DNA of 64,000 nucleotides from Streptomyces qinzhouensis (GTDB lineage Bacteria; Actinomycetota; Actinomycetes; Streptomycetales; Streptomycetaceae): NCBI RefSeq assembly GCF_007856155.1, contig NZ_CP042266.1, positions 2,914,001 to 2,978,000 of the forward strand, read 5' to 3'. Shown piece by piece: positions 57,784 to 64,000 of this stretch (position 1 is its first letter; each line of letters starts with the position of its first letter). The notes under the pieces were generated by a model. It saw only the letters and a program-made list of their open reading frames with translations, ran no database searches and was not told where the DNA came from. The position numbers and the translations under genes were made by a program.

Positions 57784-58665
57784 TCACCGGCTCTCGTTCT
57801 TCGCCGCGACCACCGCGTCGAAAACGTCGCGCTTGGGCAGCCCGGCCTCGGCGGCGACCGCCGCGATGGCCTCCTTGCGCCGCTCCCCCGCCTCCTCCCG
57901 GGCCCGGACCCGGGCCACCAGCTCGGCGGGGGTGAGGTCGCCGGGCCCGGGGGCCGGGGCACCCTCGACGACAACGGTGATCTCCCCCCGTACCCCGTCC
58001 GCCGCCCAGGCCGCCAGCTCGGCCAGACCGCCCCGCTTGACCTCCTCGTACGTCTTGGTCAGCTCCCGGCAGACGGCGGCGCGCCGGTCCGGGCCGAAGA
58101 CCTCGGCCATCGCGGCGAGCGTCTCCTCGATGCGGTGGGTGGCCTCGAAGTAGACGAGGGTCCGCCGCTCCTGCTCGTTCTCACGGAGCCTGGCCAGCCG
58201 CTCGCCCGCCTTGCGCGGCAGAAAGCCCTCGAAGCAGAAGCGGTCGACCGGCAGCCCGGAGAGCGCGAGCGCGGTCAGCACGGCCGAAGGTCCGGGGACC
58301 GCGGTCACCCTGATGTCCGCCTCGACGGCGGCGGCGACGAGCCGGTAGCCCGGATCCGAGACCGACGGCATCCCCGCATCGGTGACCAGCAGCACCCGGG
58401 CGCCGCCGGCGAGGGCGTCGACGAGTTCGGGGGTACGGGCGGCCTCGTTGCCCTCGAAGTACGAGACGACCCGGCCGCCGGGCCGGGCGTCGAGCGCCTG
58501 GGTGAGGCGCCGCAGCTTCCGGGTGTCCTCGGCGGCGACGATGTCCGCGGCGCGCAGTTCGTCGGCGAGGCGCGGCGGGGCGTCGCCGGGGTCGCCGATG
58601 GGCGTCCCGGCGAGGACGAGGGTTCCGGCAGTCGCTGCGGTGGCCGGTCCGGCGTTCTGAGTCAC
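57784..58665 (-). CDS. rsmI: 16S rRNA (cytidine1402-2'-O)-methyltransferase
   Basis: A 293-residue SAM methyltransferase of the tetrapyrrole-methylase fold. Visible are T-L-V-L-A-G-T-P-I-G-D near 15, E-D-T-R-K near 47, S-Y-F-E-G-N near 68, V-T-D-A-G-M-P-S-V-S-D-P-G near 96-108, and A-V-P-G-P-S-A near 126. T-K-T-Y-E-E is typical of RsmI. GTG 58665 gives the conserved start. It is divergent from pmt, as in other actinomycetes. Confidence 0.95.
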   Translation of the reverse strand: MTQNAGPATAATAGTLVLAGTPIGDPGDAPPRLADELRAADIVAAEDTRKLRRLTQALDARPGGRVVSYFEGNEAARTPELVDALAGGARVLLVTDAGMPSVSDPGYRLVAAAVEADIRVTAVPGPSAVLTALALSGLPVDRFCFEGFLPRKAGERLARLRENEQERRTLVYFEATHRIEETLAAMAEVFGPDRRAAVCRELTKTYEEVKRGGLAELAAWAADGVRGEITVVVEGAPAPGPGDLTPAELVARVRAREEAGERRKEAIAAVAAEAGLPKRDVFDAVVAAKNESR

Positions 58666-58860
58666 CCGGCCATTGTCCCGTGCGGCGACCCCGAGGCGAA
58701 CCCGAGGCGGACCCGAGGCGGACCGCGGCCGCGCGGGGGCCGTCGGGGGCGCCCCTCCGGCGCTTTCCTCCCGACTCCCACCGGGAACAACGCCGGGAAC
58801 ACGGCCCCGGACCGCCCCGACGCGGACCGCGGCCACAGAGGATGTCCCTACGATGGCGCG

Positions 58861-60588
58861 GTGACCAGTACCGCGCCATCGCCCCTCCAGCGCGGGGCCG
58901 ACGACCCGCCGCCCCCCGCCGACTGGCCCGCGCGTCTGCGGCGCTTCGGGTACGCCCCGCGGCCGGTGACCGGACTGCGCGAACGGCTGGTACCGCCGTA
59001 CGCCCGGCCGTCCGCGAAGATCTGGCCGGTGCTCGGTGTGCCCCCGCACCGGGTCGAACCGCTGCTGCGGATCTCCGCCTGGGCGGGTCCGCTGCTGGTC
59101 ACGCTGTTCGCCGGGATCATCCGGTTCTGGAATCTGGGCAAACCGCATGCGGTGATATTCGACGAGACGTACTACGCCAAGGACTCCTGGGCGCTGATCA
59201 ACCAGGGGTACGAGGGCAACTGGCCCAAGGACATCGACAAGCGGATCCTCCAGGACCCGTCGGCCGTGCCGATCCCCACCGATCCGGGGTACGTGGTCCA
59301 TCCCCCGGTCGGCAAGTGGGTCATCGGCCTGGGCGAGAAGCTGTTCGGTTTCGAACCGTTCGGCTGGCGTTTCATGGTGGCGCTGCTCGGCACCCTCTCG
59401 GTGCTGATGATCTGCCGGATCGGCCGGCGGCTGTTCCGCTCCACCTTCCTCGGCTGTGTGGCGGGGCTGCTGCTGGCGGTCGACGGTCTGCACTTCGTGA
59501 TGAGCCGTACCGCCCTGCTCGACCTGGTGCTGATGTTCTTCGTGGTCGCCGCCTTCGGCTGTCTGCTGGTCGACCGGGACCGGGCCAGAGCCCGGCTGGC
59601 CGGCGCGCTGCCGGTGGACGCGGAGGGGCTGCTGCGGCCGGACGCGACCATCGCGGAGAGGCTACGGCTCGGCGCGCGGCCCTGGCGGATCGCGGCGGGT
59701 GTGATGCTGGGCCTGGCCGCCGGGACGAAGTGGAACGGTCTGTACATCCTGGCCGCGTTCGGTCTGCTGACCGTGCTGTGGGACGTGGGCGCGCGCCGCA
59801 CGGCGGGCGCGGTGCGGCCGTACACGGCGGTGGCCCGGCGCGATCTGGTGCCCGCGTTCGTGGCGACGGTGCCGGTCGCCGTGGTCACGTACATCGCCAC
59901 CTGGTCCGGGTGGATCTTCACGGACAAGGGGCATCTGCGGAACTGGGCGTCGACCGGGCCGGGCCGGGAGACCGCCTGGCCGTTCCTCCCGGACTGGCTG
60001 CGCAGCCTGTGGCACTACGAGGCGGAGGTGTACGAGTTCCATGTGAACCTGACCTCGGGCCATACGTACCAGTCCAACCCCTGGAGCTGGATCGTGATGG
60101 GCCGCCCGGTCTCGTACTACTACAAGGACCCGAAGCCGGGCACCGGCGGCTGTCCGGCCGATACGGCGGGCGGCTGCGCCTCCGAGGTGCTGGCGCTGGG
60201 CACACCGCTGCTGTGGTGGGCGGGGTGCGCGGCGATCGTCTATGTGCTGTGGCGCTGGCTGTTCCGGCGCGACTGGCGGGCGGGCGCGATCGCCTGCGCC
60301 ATCGTGGCGGGCTGGGTGCCGTGGTTCTTCTACCAGGAGCGGACGATCTTCGTGTTCTACGCGGTGGTCTTCGTGCCGTTCCTCTGTCTGGCGGTCGCGA
60401 TGCTGGTCGGGGCGATCCTGGGGCCACGGGGGTCGACCGAACCCCGGCGGGCGGTGGGCGCGATCGGCGCGGGCGTCCTGGTGCTGCTGATCATCTGGAA
60501 CTTCATCTACTTCCATCCGCTCTACACGGGCGCGGTGATCCCGATGAGCGAATGGCAGGACCGGATGTGGCTGGACACCTGGGTTTAG
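58861..60588 (+). CDS. Protein O-mannosyltransferase (Pmt)
   Basis: 575 residues with about ten membrane segments (GT39/GT-C fold). The catalytic acidic motif is V-I-F-D-E-T-Y-Y-A-K-D near residues 98-108. Other conserved segments are H-P-P-V-G-K-W, S-R-T-A-L-L-D and W-S-W-x-V-M-G-R-P-V-S-Y-Y-Y. The enzyme transfers mannose from polyprenyl-P-mannose to secreted proteins and affects phage reception and antibiotic tolerance in Streptomyces. GTG 58861 matches family starts. A 21-base duplication straddles its stop codon. Confidence 0.94.
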   Translation: MTSTAPSPLQRGADDPPPPADWPARLRRFGYAPRPVTGLRERLVPPYARPSAKIWPVLGVPPHRVEPLLRISAWAGPLLVTLFAGIIRFWNLGKPHAVIFDETYYAKDSWALINQGYEGNWPKDIDKRILQDPSAVPIPTDPGYVVHPPVGKWVIGLGEKLFGFEPFGWRFMVALLGTLSVLMICRIGRRLFRSTFLGCVAGLLLAVDGLHFVMSRTALLDLVLMFFVVAAFGCLLVDRDRARARLAGALPVDAEGLLRPDATIAERLRLGARPWRIAAGVMLGLAAGTKWNGLYILAAFGLLTVLWDVGARRTAGAVRPYTAVARRDLVPAFVATVPVAVVTYIATWSGWIFTDKGHLRNWASTGPGRETAWPFLPDWLRSLWHYEAEVYEFHVNLTSGHTYQSNPWSWIVMGRPVSYYYKDPKPGTGGCPADTAGGCASEVLALGTPLLWWAGCAAIVYVLWRWLFRRDWRAGAIACAIVAGWVPWFFYQERTIFVFYAVVFVPFLCLAVAMLVGAILGPRGSTEPRRAVGAIGAGVLVLLIIWNFIYFHPLYTGAVIPMSEWQDRMWLDTWV

Positions 60589-60760
60589 CCGGACACCTGG
60601 GTTTGGAAGGCACCCGTATCACGTGAGTGCCCGTGCTGATTGGTCCCGGTCGGGTAACAGAACGGCCGGTCCGCTTCCGTACCGTCCTACTGTCTGAGGG
60701 CACCCGGCGGCCGAAGTGTGCCGGGTGGTTGCCAACGGGGAATCGGGGAGGGCGCTGAGC

Positions 60761-62386
60761 ATGCGCAGTGGAGCGAAGGTCGCCGTCGTCGGCGGGGTGT
60801 TTCTGGTCGTGGCGGGCGGGGTCGCGTACGGCGGCTATCAGTTCTACGGGCCCGACGACGACCGCACGGATCTGACGGTGACGAAACAGACCGGGCCACC
60901 CGGCGTCGAGGAGGTCAACCGGACGACCCGGAAGTTCCTCGCCGCCTGGGCGAAGGGCGATGCGGACACCGCGGCCGGGCTCACCGACAACGCCGCCGAG
61001 GCGCGGGCGCTGATATCCGGGTTCCGTACGGAGGCGAAGGTGTCGGCCGTCGAGATCGTTCCGGGGCCGGCGACGAACACGACGGTGCCGTTCACGGTGA
61101 AGGCGACGGTGACGTACGAGGGCCGGAGCAAGCCGTTCGGCTATGCGTCGAAGCTGACCGTGGTCCGCGGCGTGACCTCGGGCCGGGCGCTGGTGAACTG
61201 GCAGCCCGCGGTCGTCCATCCGCAGCTCACCAAGGGCGCGAAGCTGGTCACGGGACCGGCGGCCAATCCGCCGATCACGGCCGTGGACCGCGAGGGCCGG
61301 GAGCTGCCCAAGGCGCGGTACCCGTCACTGTCGGCGGTCCTGGACGGGCTGCGGGAGCGGTTCGGCAAGGCGGCGGGCGGTACGCCCGGGGTCGAGCTGG
61401 TGGTGGAGTCGCCGGCCGAGAATGTGCCGGACCGGACGCTGCTCGCCCTCACCGAGGGGAAGCCGGGCAAGCTGAAGACCACCATCGACGCCGGGGTGCA
61501 GGCGGCGGCGGAGAAGGCGGTCAAGGGGCACGCGAAGGCCTCGGTCGTGGCGATCCAGCCCTCCACGGGCGAGATCCGGGCGGTCGCCAACACCCCCGCG
61601 GAGGGCTTCAACACGGCCCTGATGGGCGCTCAGGCCCCCGGCTCGACGATGAAGATCGTGTCGGCGGCGATGATGCTGGAGCACGGGCTGGTGACCGGCC
61701 CGGACAGCAAGGTGGAGTGCCCCAAGACGGTGCAGTGGGACGGCCGGACCTTCGAGAACCTGAAGCAGTTCACGGTGCCGAACGCCACCTTCCGGCAGGC
61801 GTTCGCCCGCTCCTGCAACACCACCTTCATCAAGGCCATCAAGCCGCTGACCGACAAGGGTGTCGCGGGCGACGCGCTGGGCGAGACGGCCCGCAAGTAC
61901 TTCGGTCTCGGGCTGGACTGGAAGACGGGGACGTCGACCCACGACGGCAAGGTGCCGCAGTCCACCGGGACGGAGACCGCCGCCTCGTACATCGGGCAGG
62001 GCAGGATCACCATGAACGCGCTGAACATGGCGTCCGTGGCGGCGACGGTGAAGAACGGCGGCTTCAAACAGCCGACGTTCATCGCGGACCGGCCGGACCG
62101 GTCCGAATTCGCCACCGCGGAGGCCCTGCCGCCCGCGATGGCGAACACCCTGCGGTCGCTGATGCGGGCGGACGCGACCGGCGGATCGGGGCAGCAGGCG
62201 ATGGCGCCGGTCGGCGGCGACAAGGGGTCGAAGACCGGTTCGGCGGAGGTCGGCGACCAGACCAAGAGCAACTCGTGGTTCACCGGGTTCGCCGGGGATC
62301 TGTCGGCGGCGGCCGTCGTCCAGGAGGGCGGCCGGGGCGGTGTGGCCGCGGGGCCGGTGGTGGCCTCGGTGCTGAACGCGCGCTGA
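60761..62386 (+). CDS. Penicillin-binding protein (NTF2-like/MecA_N + transpeptidase)
   Basis: 541 residues. An N-terminal membrane anchor (residues 6-25) precedes an NTF2-like MecA_N domain (V-N-R-T-T-R-K-F-L-A-A-W-A-K-G near 50-65). The transpeptidase domain has S-T-M-K (Ser295-Lys298), S-C-N (351-353) and K-T-G (491-493), so all three active-site motifs are complete. This is a class B PBP that crosslinks peptidoglycan. GGGGAGGG precedes ATG 60761 by about 8 bases. A second PBP normally next to this locus in other species is not in the window. Confidence 0.94.
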   Translation: MRSGAKVAVVGGVFLVVAGGVAYGGYQFYGPDDDRTDLTVTKQTGPPGVEEVNRTTRKFLAAWAKGDADTAAGLTDNAAEARALISGFRTEAKVSAVEIVPGPATNTTVPFTVKATVTYEGRSKPFGYASKLTVVRGVTSGRALVNWQPAVVHPQLTKGAKLVTGPAANPPITAVDREGRELPKARYPSLSAVLDGLRERFGKAAGGTPGVELVVESPAENVPDRTLLALTEGKPGKLKTTIDAGVQAAAEKAVKGHAKASVVAIQPSTGEIRAVANTPAEGFNTALMGAQAPGSTMKIVSAAMMLEHGLVTGPDSKVECPKTVQWDGRTFENLKQFTVPNATFRQAFARSCNTTFIKAIKPLTDKGVAGDALGETARKYFGLGLDWKTGTSTHDGKVPQSTGTETAASYIGQGRITMNALNMASVAATVKNGGFKQPTFIADRPDRSEFATAEALPPAMANTLRSLMRADATGGSGQQAMAPVGGDKGSKTGSAEVGDQTKSNSWFTGFAGDLSAAAVVQEGGRGGVAAGPVVASVLNAR

Positions 62387-62451
62387 GGCCCGTATCGCGC
62401 GGGGGAATACCGGTCGACCCTCCCGCGCGGGCGACAGTAACGTGCCCGGGC

Positions 62452-62949
62452 ATGAGCACTCATGACAGCACCGGTTCCGCAGCCCATCCCCGTTTCGCCG
62501 CCGCCCTCGAGGAGTTGGGACTCGAGGTTCCGGTACGCCGGTTCCCCGACGCGACCCGGACCGCCGCCGAGGCCGCGGCGGCCATCGGCTGCGATCCGGG
62601 CGAGATCGTCAAGTCGCTGATCTTCACGGCGGACGGGGAGCCGGTCCTGGTGCTGATGGACGGGGCGTCCCGGGTGGATGTGGAGCGGGTACGGGCGGAG
62701 CTGGGGGCCGGTGCCGTCAAGCGCGCCGGCGCCGATCTCGTCCGGGCGACCACGGGCTACGCGATCGGCGGGGTGCCCCCCTTCGGGCATCTGACCCGCA
62801 CCCGGGTGCTGGCGGACCGCGGACTGCTCGCCCACGGTGTGGTGTGGGCGGCGGCCGGGACCCCGCACACGGTCTTCCCGCTGGACCCCGAATCGCTGAT
62901 CAAACACGCGGGCGGCACGGTCGTGGACGTACGGGAACGTTCGGAATGA
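62452..62949 (+). CDS. YbaK/ProX-type aminoacyl-tRNA deacylase
   Basis: A 165-residue YbaK-fold protein. A-A-A-A-A-I-G-C-D-P-G-E-I-V-K-S-L-I-F near 37-55 carries the conserved Lys, and G-Y-A-I-G-G-V-P-P-F-G near 103-113 is the substrate loop. The family hydrolyses mischarged tRNAs such as Cys-tRNA-Pro. ATG 62452 is 66 bases after the PBP stop. Confidence 0.9.
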   Translation: MSTHDSTGSAAHPRFAAALEELGLEVPVRRFPDATRTAAEAAAAIGCDPGEIVKSLIFTADGEPVLVLMDGASRVDVERVRAELGAGAVKRAGADLVRATTGYAIGGVPPFGHLTRTRVLADRGLLAHGVVWAAAGTPHTVFPLDPESLIKHAGGTVVDVRERSE

Positions 62950-63013
62950 GCCCGGCGGTGGTGGCCGCCGTCCTGCCGGCGGCGGTCGTCCACCCGTCCT
63001 GGAACGCCGGGTG

Positions 63014-63050
63014 CCGGCCCCCCGGCGGCACCGGCCCGCCGGGGGGCCGG
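63014..63050. terminator. Bidirectional hairpin between convergent genes
   Basis: A perfect 15-base inverted repeat (63014-63028 with 63036-63050), 7-base loop, between the YbaK gene and the ABC permease. Confidence 0.85.
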
Positions 63051-63057
63051 TGTGGTG

Positions 63058-63966
63058 TCAGACGCTCCGCCGCAGCGCGCGTTCGCGCCGGTCCGACAGG
63101 TTCGAACCCGACTCGCGGCGGGCCGCCCGGCGCAGTACCACCGGCGCAACGAGCAGTCCCAGGACCGCCCAGAGCCCCAGCACCCCGGCGGCCTCCCACA
63201 GCCGCCAGCTACCGCCGATCTCCGCGGCCGCCGCCTCGTCGGGCAGGAAGACGGAGCGCATCGCGAGCCCCAGCCAGTAGACCGGGGTCAGCTGGGCGGT
63301 CCACTGGAGCCACTCCGGCAGGGCGGTGACGGGGTGGAAGATCCCGGAGACCGCGATCATCCCCAGCACGGGCAGCTGGACCAGTCCCTGGGCGCGGGCG
63401 GAGCCGGCCAGCGAGCCCAGGACCGCGCCGACCGGCAGGGTCGCCAGCATGCCGAGGACCGGCGCCCAGAGCAGGGTCAGCCGGTCGGCGGTGCCGTCGA
63501 CCGTCAGACCGTCCACGATCAGCAGCCCGGGGACGAGGAGGATCGCCAGATCGGCGAGGAGCCCGCCGCCGACGGAGACAACCTTGCCGGTGATGAAACC
63601 GCGCAGCCCGTAAGGGGTGGCGCGGGCCCGCAGCAGGGTGCCGTCCTCCCGGTCGGCGGTGAGGATCTGGCTCATGCTGACCATCCCCATGGCGATGTTC
63701 ATTCCGAGGATGCCCGGCAGGGCGAAGGTACCGAACGGGATTCCCTCGGCGCCGAACTCCCGGTCCCGCAGGAGGAACAGGGCGACCAGCAGCAGGACGG
63801 GCCAGAGGAAGTGGGAGACGAGGTCGGCGCCGTTGGTGAAGGACTGGCGCAGTTCGATCAGCCCGCGGCGCCCACCGGCGCGGAGCGCGGCGCGCCCCGG
63901 GCCGGGGGTGCGGGGGCCCCGGACGGCGGGCGTGCGGGCGGGCGTGGGCGTGGGGTGCGGGCTCAT
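63058..63966 (-). CDS. ABC-2 type transporter permease
   Basis: 302 residues. After a ~40-residue Pro/Arg-rich start there are six membrane segments with the ABC-2 pattern. G-I-L-G-M-N-I-A-M-G-M and T-A-D-R-E-D-G-T-L-L-R-A-R-A-T-P are the coupling-helix region, followed by F-H-P-V-T-A-L-P-E-W-L-Q near the end. This is a DrrB-like export permease for drugs or polymers. ATG 63966 overlaps the upstream stop (ATGA). Confidence 0.9.
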   Translation of the reverse strand: MSPHPTPTPARTPAVRGPRTPGPGRAALRAGGRRGLIELRQSFTNGADLVSHFLWPVLLLVALFLLRDREFGAEGIPFGTFALPGILGMNIAMGMVSMSQILTADREDGTLLRARATPYGLRGFITGKVVSVGGGLLADLAILLVPGLLIVDGLTVDGTADRLTLLWAPVLGMLATLPVGAVLGSLAGSARAQGLVQLPVLGMIAVSGIFHPVTALPEWLQWTAQLTPVYWLGLAMRSVFLPDEAAAAEIGGSWRLWEAAGVLGLWAVLGLLVAPVVLRRAARRESGSNLSDRRERALRRSV

Positions 63967-64000
63967 CGGGCGGTCTCCTCCCGTTCCCCCCGGCGGACGA
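63963..64000 (-). CDS. 3' end of the upstream gene, probably the ABC ATPase partner
   Basis: Only 12 codons are in the window (V-R-R-G-E-R-E-E-T-A-R-stop). The TGA at 63963-63965 overlaps the permease start by four bases. A DrrA-type ATPase is expected by context, but nothing in this fragment proves it. Confidence 0.5.
   Translation of the reverse strand, partial: VRRGEREETAR

Overview
The window is a chromosomal segment of a Streptomyces-type actinomycete. The evidence is the very high GC content, frequent GTG starts, four-base ATGA/GTGA gene overlaps, and a familiar gene order: mfd, a LolCDE/MacB-type ABC pair, tRNA-Gln, glmU-prs-rplY-pth, ppc, desaturase-TetR, tam/tamR, galTEK, ispE-ksgA-rpf-tatD, rsmI, pmt and a penicillin-binding protein. 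No rRNA, prophage, insertion sequence or CRISPR array was seen. The window cuts a gene at each end.

Layout. 0-4 kb is accessory: a secreted HNH lipoprotein with a truncated tandem copy, a DUF4259 protein, and a four-gene operon of exported proteins, one of which resembles aerolysin-type pore formers. 4.3-7.9 kb holds a small metabolic group: a PhyH-type oxygenase, an unknown protein, a short-chain dehydrogenase that has lost its catalytic Tyr, and a GSA-type aminotransferase. 7.9-16.3 kb carries mfd and a MacB/FtsX-type ABC transporter. Between these sits a decayed cluster whose three short reading frames share an N-V-N-x-x-G-G / N-T-G-V motif. 17.4-23.3 kb is a polymorphic-toxin-like island: two long proteins that fuse toxin and immunity domains (Imm35 + deaminase + SUKH-4; WHH nuclease + SUKH-1), divergent from a YwqJ-type deaminase and a SUKH-3 immunity gene. 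None of these has a secretion signal. The island is bordered by two copies of a dispersed ~420 bp element, each followed by ~95 bp tandem units that encode the C-termini of unrelated genes.

24-36 kb is mostly housekeeping: cell-wall precursor and PRPP synthesis, ribosome function, anaplerosis and lipid desaturation. The desaturase-TetR operon has a doubled operator. 36.7-39 kb has the tam/tamR divergon with an 18 bp perfect palindrome, and an orphan LuxR regulator. 39.7-44.4 kb has the Leloir operon galT-galE-galK and a LuxR-type regulator without the phosphoacceptor Asp. 44.7-51.9 kb has twin PQQ-propeller membrane proteins, an ABC-F ATPase, a glycosyltransferase and a small exported protein. 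52-58.7 kb is an ispE/ksgA/rpf/tatD/rsmI group on the minus strand, which includes a gene built of three nearly identical 53-residue repeats. 58.9-63 kb reads plus (protein O-mannosyltransferase, PBP, YbaK). The window ends in an ABC-2 export permease.

The features most worth following up are the toxin/immunity island, the dispersed repeat with its tandem units at gene 3' ends, the decayed NTGV-motif cluster, and the exported four-gene operon. All family assignments were made by eye; no database search was run.
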